A stretch of DNA of 34,938 nucleotides from Thermoanaerobaculia bacterium (lineage in GTDB: Bacteria > Acidobacteriota > Thermoanaerobaculia > Multivoradales > JAIOJS01), in the NCBI GenBank assembly GCA_019911795.1, contig JAIOJS010000183.1, positions 1 through 34,938 on the forward strand, read 5' to 3'. The notes below the pieces were generated by a model. It made no database searches and had not been told where the DNA came from. It saw only the letters and a program-made list of their open reading frames with translations. Within the stretch, counting starts at the first letter, position 1. Each line of letters opens with the position of its first letter. Made by a program: the position numbers and the translations under genes. This document shows, piece by piece, positions 1 to 9,788 of the stretch.

Positions 1-1716
1 GGCCTCCGGAGCAGGCCTTCTCCTTGGCGAGAGTGCTTGCATTGCCCAGGAGCCCGATCTCTTCTGCGGCGGCCTGGGCTCTATCGAGGGCTGCGGCCGC
101 TTGTTCTACCAGGGAATCTGAAGAGGTCCCCGTTTCCAAACCAACCGCGGCTTCATTCTGGGCGTCGTCGATCAACAATTCCACTTGCACCACCTCTCTC
201 CGCAGGCGGTTGGCGAGACTCTCGGCTCGCCCACAGGCGGCCGAAGCTCGTTGTGATGCGGAACTGGCCGCCGCTGCAGTTAGCTCCAACTCGGCAAGAG
301 CCGTCGTAAATTCAGCTGTTTCGTGTCGCGGTTTTGCTTCCGGCAGATCAGCTTTCAAGACAAGGGTGACCGTCTCGGTGGAGATTCCATAAGCGGAAAC
401 CTCGAACTGGACCCGCTGTTGCTGATCGACTCGAGACCGAGGCACTACAACGTCACCCTGAAATACATGGTCACCATTGCCGCGTTCGAGATCGAGCCGG
501 GCAACCGGCAAATTGTTGCTGACCAACTCGATCGGAAGGTCGTCGAGAAAGCGGAGCTGAGCGAGCCCATTCAAGGAAAAGGGGACACTCCAAGAGACCT
601 TGACGGTCGCGTCCGGACCTTCCCCCTGCAGACTATACGCGGCGCTGGGGTCGCCCACTTTGAACTCCGGTTGTTCAACCGGATAGCGGGGGTCTTGTCG
701 CACGTGCCCCTGATCATCGTAGTCGAAGACCAACCAGGTAGCGGGTATGTCGAGTCCTTTCGTTGGATCCACATACGTTTCGAGTCGGCCGGACTCTCTG
801 TCTTGCTGGACTGCGGCTCGAACGACAGCTAGCGACGATCCAAGACTAGGTGCTACGTCTAGCGATGAAGGCGTCAAGCCGAACTCTCCAAGGAGTCTGG
901 CAGCTTTCGTAGCGAAGCCCGTAGGCTGCAAGAGACTATCGCCCGTTGCCGAAAAGAAGATGTAGTAGTACCGGGCCCGGTAAACGTCGATTCGATCGCG
1001 CATACCGAACGGGGTCTCATGGGCAGCAACAAGGCGTTGGAGAACCTCGTCTAGACGGGTGTCTTTGCACGTCAAGGCGAGCTGTCTGGCGCTGCCAAAC
1101 TGTCTGAGGACTTGGATGGTTCTTTCGGTAGCAGTTGCCGGACCCGTCGACTCCGAACTGATGAAGTCCGGCAGGTGGCCTGCGGGCCCATGGCCCCGCC
1201 AGTCGTCCCATCCAAAATGGGGCACGTAGTCCTGAGTGAAGTGAAGAGCTGCCCCCGGATTGCGGTCTTGGAGGCCCACTGCTATGAGTCTATTCAGCTG
1301 CTGTTGCTTGAAGTTCTCGACAGCTTGGGCATTTCCACGCAGTTCACGCGGCGTAAACGCGTGAAAACCTCGCCAGATGGGCGGCAGGTGAGCGGGCGGC
1401 TCGCCAAGGGCGGAAGTCGCCACACCCAAGGCGCCTGGAAGTGGTGCCGTCTGCTCATCGAAGTCGATCGCCATCGCAGCGCTGGCAATCTGATAGGCCT
1501 GTCGCTCGCTAAATCCACAGTTGATCGCAACGTAGTAGGTCCATGCGAAGTGCTCGCCTTCGTACCCGTACGCTGTGTCGGCGATTCCCAGGGCTACCAG
1601 AACCAGGAGCAAAAAGAACGTGCGAGCCCGGAGTCCCCGTCCTCTTCTCTCGGCAGTATTGGGAGTCGGTTGGTTCCCAGCTTTCAGACCTGTCCCCCCA
1701 GTTGCTTGCCGTGCAT
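1..1716 (-). CDS. Secreted zinc-dependent phospholipase C / S1-P1 nuclease-like protein (partial, runs off left edge)
   Basis: Open minus-strand frame from ATG at 1716 through position 1, absent from the ORF track because it has no stop in the window. Hand translation: MHGKQTGG...RARTFFLLLVLVALGIADTAYGYEGEHFAWTYYVAINCGFSERQAYQIASAAMAIDFDE...ALHFTQDYVPHFGWDDWRGHGPAGHLPD. Signal peptide plus H/D-rich motifs resembling DUF6765 / Zn-PLC proteins. Confidence 0.7.
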
Positions 1717-2047
1717 AGATCAAGACGTCTCTTGAGGCCGCTCCTCGCGGCGCCCATCCGGTTTTCCGTGAATCGTATCAGCACCGAGTTCTTGCCTATT
1801 GGTGAGACATCATGGCCTGATGTTGGCTCGGCCGCGGCGTCTTCCACCGGTGCGGAGGAAACCTCGACGATCTGCCCGGACGCCAAGAACCGATGATTCG
1901 CCCAGAGAGAGGGTCTCAGCCGAACAGTTGAGACGGGACAGTTAAGAAGACCCTTCACCATTGTCCTTTCACAAAGCGAGCCCAAACCAAGGATCGATGC
2001 CCATGGCTTGACATTTCCTCTGCAGCTCCTTTAGGGTCCCGTCTCAG

Positions 2048-2185
2048 ATGTATTTCACGGATCAATCCCTCACCAAGGCTCTCGTTATCGCTTCCTCCAG
2101 CGATCAGCGGAGCGTTGCGCTCGGCCTTGTCCTTGTAGTCCTACTTGTCAACGTCCTCATTATTGGGACGTCTGGGCCTCCATGA
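2048..2185 (+). CDS. Putative ilv leader peptide (45 aa): MYFTDQSLTKALVIASSSDQRSVALGLVLVVLLVNVLIIGTSGPP
   Basis: ATG 2048 to TGA 2183-2185. 14 of 17 residues in VALGLVLVVLLVNVLII are Val/Leu/Ile. Located directly upstream of a terminator hairpin and ilvE. Below the ORF track length cut-off. Confidence 0.75.
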   Translation: MYFTDQSLTKALVIASSSDQRSVALGLVLVVLLVNVLIIGTSGPP

Positions 2186-2216
2186 TCCGGTAAACAACGA
2201 TTTTCCGATTTCTAAG

Positions 2217-2249
2217 AGCCCCCAGCCGAGACCGGTTGGGGGCTTTTTT
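2217..2249 (+). terminator. Intrinsic terminator / attenuator hairpin in the ilv leader
   Basis: AGCCCCCAGCCG-AGAC-CGGTTGGGGGCT followed by TTTTT: 12-bp stem (one G-U), 4-nt loop, U tract, 28 nt upstream of the ilvE ATG. Confidence 0.85.
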
Positions 2250-2277
2250 CGTTTTCGGAGAGATAAAGGAGTCGAAG

Positions 2278-3222
2278 ATGAAAGAGACAGCAGAGTGGTG
2301 TTGGATGGATGGTAGTTGGGTTCGCTGGCCGGAGGCGTCGGTCCACATATCGACGCACGCCTTGCACTACGGATCCAGCGTGTTCGAAGGGATCCGCGCC
2401 TACGAACAGCCCGAGGGCACGGCGGTGTTCAGACTCGGCTGCCATATGAAGCGGTTGATGAACTCCTGCCGATTGGCCCGGATGGTCCCGGAGAGCGTGT
2501 CGGCGGAGGAGATCGAACAAGCCTGTTTGGAACTCATCGAACGCAATCGCCACGGAAGCTGCTACCTACGACCGCTGATTCACCGTGGTGCGGGCGGTCT
2601 CGGGCTGGATCCGACGGGGCTACCGATCCAGGTGTCGATCCTCTCGTTCGAGTGGGGGGCATACCTTGGGGCCGACGCTCTGGATCAGGGGGTCGATGTG
2701 ATGATCAGCTCCTGGCGTCGCGCCGCACCGGATGCGATGGTGGCGATGGCGAAGATCGGTGGTCAGTACGTCGTCAACTCCCTGGTCAGCGTCGAGGCCA
2801 AGCAAAACGGGTACCACGAGGGAATCCTGCTCAACCACGCCGGCTATGTCTCGGAGGGAGCAGGAGAGAACGTGTTCGCCGTCTACGACGGTGTGCTGGT
2901 GACGCCGCCGGTCTCAGCTTCGATTCTCAGCGGAATCACCCGGCATACGGTGATGACCTTGGCCCGTGATCTTGGGATCACGGTGCGCGAGGAACGCCTG
3001 ACCCGGGACCGCCTGTGCATTGCCGACGAACTCTTCATGACCGGTACGGCAGCTGAAGTGACTCCGATTCGGAGTGTGGACCGCAGCCCCATCGGGATGG
3101 GGAACGTTGGCCCCTTGACCCGGCGACTACAGGTCGAGTTCTTCGACCTGGTCCACGGTCGTCTGGCGGATCGGCACAACTGGCTCCGCCCGGTTCCTCA
3201 GTTCGAGGCGTCGGTCGTCTAG
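2278..3222 (+). CDS. ilvE: Branched-chain amino acid aminotransferase
   Basis: MKETAEWCWMDGSWVRWPEASVHISTHALHYGSSVFEGIRAYE...; class IV aminotransferase motifs; RBS AAGGAG upstream of ATG 2278. The longer ORF start (TTG 2236) lies inside the terminator. Confidence 0.95.
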   Translation: MKETAEWCWMDGSWVRWPEASVHISTHALHYGSSVFEGIRAYEQPEGTAVFRLGCHMKRLMNSCRLARMVPESVSAEEIEQACLELIERNRHGSCYLRPLIHRGAGGLGLDPTGLPIQVSILSFEWGAYLGADALDQGVDVMISSWRRAAPDAMVAMAKIGGQYVVNSLVSVEAKQNGYHEGILLNHAGYVSEGAGENVFAVYDGVLVTPPVSASILSGITRHTVMTLARDLGITVREERLTRDRLCIADELFMTGTAAEVTPIRSVDRSPIGMGNVGPLTRRLQVEFFDLVHGRLADRHNWLRPVPQFEASVV

Positions 3223-3278
3223 AGGGCTTGAAGGATGCGAATACGAGCGAACACGCAACATCTATTGGAGAAAACATC

Positions 3279-5057
3279 ATGGCAAATGAATCGACGAGGG
3301 TGAGTGATTCGGCCCGCGCCGCGGGTCAACCAGAGGGGGGGCGAGAGCTGACCGGGGCCGAGATCGTCTGCGCTTGCCTCCAGCGCGAAGGAGTCGATGT
3401 CGTCTTCGGCTATCCCGGGGGCGCCATTCTTCCCACCTACGATGCCCTGTGCCGATCGGGCGGTATCCACCATGTCTTGACTCGTCACGAGCAGGGAGCG
3501 AGCCATATGGCCGACGGTTACGCACGAAGCAGTGGAAGGGTCGGAGTCGCTATCGCCACGAGTGGCCCGGGGGCGACTAATCTGGTGACCGGCATTGCCA
3601 CCGCGATGATGGACTCGTCGCCACTGGTCTGCCTTACCGGTCAGGTGTCGACAACGGTCCTCGGTTCGGACGCCTTTCAGGAGGCCGACGTGCTGGGTAT
3701 CACCATGCCGATTACAAAGCACAACGTTATGGTCACGAGGGTCGAGGACCTGGCTGAGATCCTCCACGAGGCATTCGCCATCGCGCGGAGCGGCCGCCCG
3801 GGTCCGGTCGTGGTCGACCTTCCGAAGGACGTTCAGCTGGCTCGGACTCTCTACGATCCAGACCGGCCCCTGCCGGTCGTCCCAGTGAAGACCTCCATGA
3901 CGCCTCTCGATGCGGAGATAGAAGCAGCCCGAAATCTGATCGCAGAGGCCCGACGGCCGGTGATCCTCGCCGGGAACGGGATCAACATCTCAGGCGCCTC
4001 GGAGCAGTTGCGACGACTGGCTGAGGACACGGGCATTCCGGTATCGCTCACGCTACTGGGCAAGGGGGCGTTTCCCGAAGACCATCCACTCTCCCTCGGG
4101 ATGATGGGGATGCACGGCGACGCCGCGGCCAATCTCGCCATTCAAGCCGCCGATCTCATCATCGCCCTGGGGATGCGCTTCGACGATCGAGTGACGGGGA
4201 CCCTTTCGACCTACGCACCGAAATCCAAGAAGATCCACGTCGATCTCGATCGTTCCGAAATCGGCAAGAACGTCGCGGTGGACGTCGGTGTTGTGGGCGA
4301 TCTCAAAGCCGTTCTGACTCGTCTGCTAGTGGGCATCGCCGCCACGGTTGACGAAGGCTGGACGGCACAGATCCGTGAGTGGAAGGACCACAGCAAGACG
4401 CTCGATGTCGTCCATCAGCCGTGTGATGGACGGCTCTGGGCGGCTCGAGTGATTCGCGACCTCTGCGAGCTTACGGATGGAGAGGCCGTTACCGTAACCG
4501 ATGTCGGACAACACCAAATGTTCGAGGCTCAGTACTACACTCATCGGCGCCCGAGGACCCTGATCACCAGCGGTGGGCTCGGAACCATGGGGTTCGGCCT
4601 TCCTGCCGCGCTCGGCGCCAAGCTCGCACAACCCCACGAAGAGGTTTGGGCCATCGTCGGTGACGGTGGGTTTCAGATGACGCTGGCGGAGTTGGCTACC
4701 GCCGTTCAGGAGCAGATCGCGGTCAAGATCGCGATCATCAACAACGGCTACCTGGGAATGGTCCGTCAGTGGCAAGAGCTCTTCTACGAGGAGCGTTACT
4801 ACGCGACGCCGCTCGCCAACCCTGACTTCTGCAAGATCGCCGAGGCCTATGGTGTACCGTCGGTCCGTGTTTCGCAGCGTCGGGATGTCGCTCCCGCCGT
4901 GGCCTGGTGCCGCTCGGTAAACGACGGTCCCTGCCTGGTGGAGTTCGTGGTCGAATCACACGACGTGGTCTACCCGATGGTTCCCGCAGGAGCCGCTCTC
5001 GACGAAATGATTCGGCGACCGGCGCGGGCTTCGACGATGGCCGGGGTGTCGCGATGA
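3279..5057 (+). CDS. ilvB: Acetolactate synthase large subunit
   Basis: GADVVFGYPGGAILP-type ThDP enzyme (GVDVVFGYPGGAILPTYDAL...HEQGASHMADGYARSSGRVGVAIATSGPGATNLVTGI...GDGGFQMTLAELATAVQ); RBS TTGGAG upstream of ATG 3279. Confidence 0.95.
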   Translation: MANESTRVSDSARAAGQPEGGRELTGAEIVCACLQREGVDVVFGYPGGAILPTYDALCRSGGIHHVLTRHEQGASHMADGYARSSGRVGVAIATSGPGATNLVTGIATAMMDSSPLVCLTGQVSTTVLGSDAFQEADVLGITMPITKHNVMVTRVEDLAEILHEAFAIARSGRPGPVVVDLPKDVQLARTLYDPDRPLPVVPVKTSMTPLDAEIEAARNLIAEARRPVILAGNGINISGASEQLRRLAEDTGIPVSLTLLGKGAFPEDHPLSLGMMGMHGDAAANLAIQAADLIIALGMRFDDRVTGTLSTYAPKSKKIHVDLDRSEIGKNVAVDVGVVGDLKAVLTRLLVGIAATVDEGWTAQIREWKDHSKTLDVVHQPCDGRLWAARVIRDLCELTDGEAVTVTDVGQHQMFEAQYYTHRRPRTLITSGGLGTMGFGLPAALGAKLAQPHEEVWAIVGDGGFQMTLAELATAVQEQIAVKIAIINNGYLGMVRQWQELFYEERYYATPLANPDFCKIAEAYGVPSVRVSQRRDVAPAVAWCRSVNDGPCLVEFVVESHDVVYPMVPAGAALDEMIRRPARASTMAGVSR

Positions 5058-5668
5058 CACCGGCACCGAATGCCGAGATGAGCGGATCGCAGACGAGCGG
5101 GTCGCAGACTTTGATCGCTCTGGTCGAGAACCGACCCGGGGTGCTGAATCGGGTGACGACGCTTCTTCGACGTCGGCACTTCGACCTTCTGACCCTGTCG
5201 ATGGGGAGGAGTGAAGATCCAGACCGTAGTCGATTGACGTTGACGGTGGGCGGAGGCTCCGCGGGCGCCCGCCGGGTCGCCGATCACTTGATCAAATTGG
5301 TCGAGGTGCTCCACGTCGAACCGCTCTTCGACCAACCCGCGGTACGTCGCGATCTCGCCCTCATCAAGATCAGGCCAGATGCGGCCGAACTGCCCGCAGT
5401 CAACGCCCTCTGTTCGGCCTTTCGGGCCAGAATCGTCGACGTTTCACCGGGCTCGACGATCGTAGAGATCACCGGTGAACAGTCCAAGATCGAGCGCTTT
5501 GTCGCCCTCCTGACTCCCTACGGACTGGCCGAGCTAGCCCGGTCGGAATGCGTAGCGATGTGCCGTGGAGCGTCGGGCTTCGGCGCCAGCGATCACTCCG
5601 TAGGCCAGACCACAAGCCAGACCACAAGCCAGACCACGAGCTCGACCAGTCCAAATCCAACTTCATAG
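5054..5668 (+). CDS. ilvN: Acetolactate synthase small (regulatory) subunit, ACT domain
   Basis: [37 protein letters not shown]...; ATGA overlap with the ilvB stop. Confidence 0.9.
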   Translation: MTPAPNAEMSGSQTSGSQTLIALVENRPGVLNRVTTLLRRRHFDLLTLSMGRSEDPDRSRLTLTVGGGSAGARRVADHLIKLVEVLHVEPLFDQPAVRRDLALIKIRPDAAELPAVNALCSAFRARIVDVSPGSTIVEITGEQSKIERFVALLTPYGLAELARSECVAMCRGASGFGASDHSVGQTTSQTTSQTTSSTSPNPTS

Positions 5669-5699
5669 AACAAGCTTCACTCTCGAAAAGGAACATTCC

Positions 5700-6740
5700 A
5701 TGGCCTCCATCTACTACGAAAAAGACACTTCCCTCCAACCTCTGCGTGACGTCACCGTGGCCGTGATCGGCTACGGCAGCCAGGGGCGAGCCCATGCTCT
5801 CAACCTGCGCGATTCCGGGATCGATGTCGTCGTTGGGTTGCGACGCGATAGCGCTAGCTGGCAGACGGCGGAAGCCGACGGGCTGGCCGTCGACACCGTT
5901 GCAGGAGCAACCCAGCGAGGGCAGGTCGTGATGATCCTGGTTCCGGATCCGGCACAGCCCGCGGTTTTCGCGGAGGGGGTCGAACCTCACCTCGAGGTCG
6001 GGGATCTCCTGCTCTTTGCCCACGGATTCAATATCCACTTTGGAGGGTTGGCCTGCCCCCCCGGCATCGATGTTGGGTTGGTGGCTCCCAAGGCGCCGGG
6101 TCACCGTGTGCGAGAGGTTTTCGTCGCAGGACAGGGAACTCCTGGTCTGATCGCCGTCGCCCAGGATGCCACGGGTTCGGCCCACGGAAGAATCCTCTCG
6201 TACGCCCATGCGATCGGTTGCACTCGCGCCGGGGTCATCGAAACGACCTTCGCGGAGGAGACCGAGACCGACCTCTTCGGTGAGCAGGTCGTTCTTTGCG
6301 GGGGTGTCACGGCGCTCGTTCGAGGCGGCTTCGAGACCTTGGTCGAAGCTGGCTACCAGCCGGAGGTGGCGTACTTCGAGTGCCTGCATGAGCTCAAGTT
6401 GATCGTCGATCTGATGTATCGAGGTGGTCTGAAGGCGATGTGGCACAGCGTGTCCGACACGGCCGAGCACGGTGGGTACGAAGGTGGAGATCGACTGGTT
6501 ACAGCGGAGACGCGAGAGGAGATGCGACACATCCTGGCCGATATACAGGCAGGGAGATACGCCGAGCGCTGGGTGGCGGAGTACGCAGCTGGGTCCAAGG
6601 AACTCCTCCGGCGGCGGGATGAGGAGAGCCGACACCCGATCGAGTCGGTGGGGGCTACCCTCCGTTCGATGATCTCCTTCCTCGGTAAGGCATCCCGCGT
6701 CGATGAGCAAACTGTATCCTCCGTAGGGAGTGCTCGGTGA
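5700..6740 (+). CDS. ilvC: Ketol-acid reductoisomerase (class I length)
   Basis: [32 protein letters not shown]...[24 protein letters not shown]...; 346 aa. Confidence 0.95.
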   Translation: MASIYYEKDTSLQPLRDVTVAVIGYGSQGRAHALNLRDSGIDVVVGLRRDSASWQTAEADGLAVDTVAGATQRGQVVMILVPDPAQPAVFAEGVEPHLEVGDLLLFAHGFNIHFGGLACPPGIDVGLVAPKAPGHRVREVFVAGQGTPGLIAVAQDATGSAHGRILSYAHAIGCTRAGVIETTFAEETETDLFGEQVVLCGGVTALVRGGFETLVEAGYQPEVAYFECLHELKLIVDLMYRGGLKAMWHSVSDTAEHGGYEGGDRLVTAETREEMRHILADIQAGRYAERWVAEYAAGSKELLRRRDEESRHPIESVGATLRSMISFLGKASRVDEQTVSSVGSAR

Positions 6741-8482
6741 GTGTCGAGTCCCAGGAGACCAGTCACTCGGCCAGCGCGGTTGGGCAATCGGTGGACCAAG
6801 CGACAGGGGCTGGCCCCCTCAACCGCTACAGTCGGCGGTTGACCGAACCTCCGTCTCAGGGCGGTTCACAGGCGATGCTCCAGGCAACCGGTTTGCCCCG
6901 TCGCCAACTCGGTCTGCCGCAAGTGGGTATCGCTAGCGTCTGGTACGAGGGAAACCCGTGCAACATGCATCTCGGTGACCTGGCGGCTGAGGTCAAGGAC
7001 GGAGTGGAGGCGGCTGACCTGATCGGCATGCGCTTCAACACCATCGGCGTTAGCGACGGGATCTCGATGGGCACCGACGGGATGAGCTACTCGCTGCCTT
7101 CGCGTGATCTGATCGCCGATTCGGTGGAGATGGTGATGCGAGCCCACTACTACGATGGCATCGTCGCGCTCCCGGGCTGCGACAAGAACCTCCCGGGCTG
7201 CCTGATCGCGTTGGCCCGTCTCGATCGTCCCGGACTGATCGTCTACGGGGGGACCATCCGGCCCGGTTGCTTGAACGGGAAGGTCCTCGACGTGGTATCG
7301 GCCTTCCAGAGTTACGGTGAGTTCGTGGCGGGGACGATCGACGACGAAGAGCGGCAGCGAATCGTCGCCCACGCATGCCCCGGTGCCGGTGCTTGTGGGG
7401 GTATGTACACGGCCAACACGATGGCTCTGGCCATCGAAGCCCTTGGCATGAGTCTGCCGGGGAGCGCTTCGACCCCGGCCGAGGATCCGGCCAAGGTCGA
7501 GGAATGTCAACGAGCCGGCGCGACGCTGCACAGACTGCTGGTTCAGAACCTGACGCCGCGACAGATCCTGACGCGAACCGCGTTCGACAACGCCCTCACT
7601 GCGATCGTCGCAGTCGGTGGTTCGACCAACGCCGTGCTCCATCTGATCGCTATCGCACGGGCCGTCGGCATCGAGTTGACGCTCGATGACATCCAGGCGG
7701 TGAGCGATCGCACCCCGCTCCTGGGTGATTTCAAACCGAGCGGTCGGTTTGTCATGGCGGATCTGCATGAGGTCGGTGGCAGTCCGGCCCTGCTTCGACA
7801 CCTCCTCGACGCGGGTCTTCTGCACGGCGATTGCCTGACGGTGACCGGTGAGACGTTGGCCGACAACCTCGAACGCTACCCACGGTTGGCCGCCGGCCAA
7901 GAAGTGGTGCGTCCGATCTCGCAACCACTCAAGGCGACGGGGCATCTGCAGATCCTTCGCGGGAATCTGGCGCCGGAGGGTGCCGTGGCCAAGATCACCG
8001 GCAAGGAGGGTCTTCGCTTCAGCGGGCCGGCGCGTGTCTTCGATTCCGAAGAGGAGATGCTCGAGGGGCTTGCACTGGGCCAGATCGAGGCGGGAGACGT
8101 CGTGGTTATTCGCTATGAAGGTCCCAAAGGTGGGCCGGGTATGCCGGAGATGTTGACGCCGACCTCGGCCCTGGTCGGAGCTGGCCTGGGTGGTTCGGTT
8201 GCGCTCCTCACCGACGGTCGTTTCTCCGGAGGGTCGCACGGTTTCATCATCGGTCACGTGACGCCGGAGGCACAGGAGGGAGGGCCGATCGCCCTCGTGC
8301 AGAACGGAGATCGCATCACCCTCGACGCCGTCGAGCGTTCGATCACGCATCACGTCTCGGTGGAAGAGTTGGTAGAACGGCGCTCGCTCTGGCGACCGCG
8401 TGAACTACAACTCTCTGGAGCCCTGGCTCGCTACGTCAAGTGCGTAAGCTCGGCCAGTCTTGGCTGTGTGACGGACGAATGA
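6737..8482 (+). CDS. ilvD: Dihydroxy-acid dehydratase
   Basis: GTG start overlapping the ilvC stop; ...[48 protein letters not shown]...[13 protein letters not shown]... Confidence 0.95.
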   Translation: MSVESQETSHSASAVGQSVDQATGAGPLNRYSRRLTEPPSQGGSQAMLQATGLPRRQLGLPQVGIASVWYEGNPCNMHLGDLAAEVKDGVEAADLIGMRFNTIGVSDGISMGTDGMSYSLPSRDLIADSVEMVMRAHYYDGIVALPGCDKNLPGCLIALARLDRPGLIVYGGTIRPGCLNGKVLDVVSAFQSYGEFVAGTIDDEERQRIVAHACPGAGACGGMYTANTMALAIEALGMSLPGSASTPAEDPAKVEECQRAGATLHRLLVQNLTPRQILTRTAFDNALTAIVAVGGSTNAVLHLIAIARAVGIELTLDDIQAVSDRTPLLGDFKPSGRFVMADLHEVGGSPALLRHLLDAGLLHGDCLTVTGETLADNLERYPRLAAGQEVVRPISQPLKATGHLQILRGNLAPEGAVAKITGKEGLRFSGPARVFDSEEEMLEGLALGQIEAGDVVVIRYEGPKGGPGMPEMLTPTSALVGAGLGGSVALLTDGRFSGGSHGFIIGHVTPEAQEGGPIALVQNGDRITLDAVERSITHHVSVEELVERRSLWRPRELQLSGALARYVKCVSSASLGCVTDE

Positions 8483-9549
8483 GCGAGGAAGGAGGCCCTA
8501 GAGACGACGAGGGTCCCGTACCCGGGGACTACGTCGAGAGGATCCTCACGGCCCGCGTTTACGACGTCGCCATCGAGAGTCCGTTGGACCGCGGGGAGGG
8601 ACTCTCGAAGCGACTAGAGAACTCGGTCTGGCTCAAGCGTGAAGACCTGCAGCCGACCCATTCGTTCAAGTGCCGCGGCGCGTACAATGCCGTGGCCCTA
8701 CGATTGGAGCGAGCCGGCCCCGACGGCAACCTCACGGCGGTGATCGCCGCTTCGGCGGGGAATCATGCTCAGGGCGTGGCCCTGGCGGCAAAACGCCTGG
8801 GGCTCCACGCGATCCTGGTCATGCCAGAGGGGACGCCCCGGATCAAGGTACAGGCGGTGGCGGCGCTCGGATCCGAGGTGATCCTTGCTGGTGACAACTT
8901 CGACGCAGCGGCGCAGCGGGCGCGAGAGCTAGCCGAAGACCTTGGATATCCGCTGATCCACCCCTTCGACGACCCCGATATCATCGCCGGCCAGGGCACG
9001 ATCGGATTGGAACTCTGCCGCCAGCACCCCAACCCGATTCATGCCCTGTTCGTGCCAGTGGGTGGCGGCGGCCTCTTGGCTGGAATCGCCGTCCTGCTCA
9101 AACGACTGCGTCCTGGGATTCGGATCGTCGGAGTGGAGCCCCAGGACTCCGATGCGATGGCTCGATCGCTGCGAGCGGGCCGCCAGGTGCGGCTAGATCA
9201 TGTTGGAAAGTTTGCGGACGGAGTTGCGGTCAAGGAGGTCGGGCGCGAACCCTTCGAACTCTGCCGCCAGTTTGTCGATCAGGTCGTCGTTGTCAGTGCA
9301 GACGAGATCTGCGCGGCGATGAAACACATATTCGACGACACGCGCGTGGTGATGGAACCCGCTGGGGCTTTGGCCATGGCGGGTCTCGAACGATATGTTT
9401 CCGAGACCGGATGCCGTGGTGAGACGCTCGTGGCGATCACGAGCGGATCCAACCTAGAGTTCGACCTCTTGGGCTACGTCGCCGGGCGGGTGGAAGTCGG
9501 CATGGCAAGTTTGCGCGGCGGCACTCCGAGGGGAGTTCCAGCCTCGTGA
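8479..9549 (+). CDS. ilvA: Threonine ammonia-lyase, catalytic (PLP) domain only
   Basis: ATGA overlap with ilv[47 protein letters not shown] motifs; ends about 30 aa after the PLP domain with no ACT-like C-terminus. Confidence 0.9.
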   Translation: MSEEGGPRDDEGPVPGDYVERILTARVYDVAIESPLDRGEGLSKRLENSVWLKREDLQPTHSFKCRGAYNAVALRLERAGPDGNLTAVIAASAGNHAQGVALAAKRLGLHAILVMPEGTPRIKVQAVAALGSEVILAGDNFDAAAQRARELAEDLGYPLIHPFDDPDIIAGQGTIGLELCRQHPNPIHALFVPVGGGGLLAGIAVLLKRLRPGIRIVGVEPQDSDAMARSLRAGRQVRLDHVGKFADGVAVKEVGREPFELCRQFVDQVVVVSADEICAAMKHIFDDTRVVMEPAGALAMAGLERYVSETGCRGETLVAITSGSNLEFDLLGYVAGRVEVGMASLRGGTPRGVPAS

Positions 9550-9686
9550 GGTTGTGTCCTCCGGATACCTGGGGTGCCCGGAATCTGAGGAGACCAAGGG
9601 CCTAGGTCAAGCCGGTTCTCCGACAGCGCGGAGGAGCCGTCCCATCGGTTGTGGTCGTGGTTTCTTGGGGGCGGCTCGCATCCCGC

Positions 9687-9719
9687 CTGATCTTTCCCTG
9701 ATCTCATTCTGAGGACCTT
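9687..9719 (+). promoter_or_regulatory. Three 11-bp-phased CTGA direct repeats (candidate OmpR/PhoB-type binding array)
   Basis: CTGATCTTTCC-CTGATCTCATT-CTGAGGACCTT; CTGA at 9687, 9698 and 9709. Confidence 0.55.
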
Positions 9720-9788
9720 GCCGAGACATCCCGCTACATTGGTAGAGCTAGGGCGGATTCACCGCCCACGACACGGAAGGAGCCTCCA

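Noticed and set aside
323-832. 169-aa plus-strand ORF
   Set aside because: Shadow of the left-edge minus-strand CDS, which has signal peptide and conserved motifs.
2236-2277. Upstream TTG extension of ilvE in the ORF track
   Set aside because: Falls inside the terminator stem and U tract; ATG 2278 has a good RBS.
5469-6710. 413-aa minus-strand ORF antisense to ilvC
   Set aside because: Mirror ORF in high-GC coding DNA; sequence has no recognisable domain and the plus strand encodes an unambiguous IlvC.
6866-8353. 495-aa minus-strand ORF antisense to ilvD
   Set aside because: Same mirror-ORF effect; IlvD on the plus strand is unambiguous.
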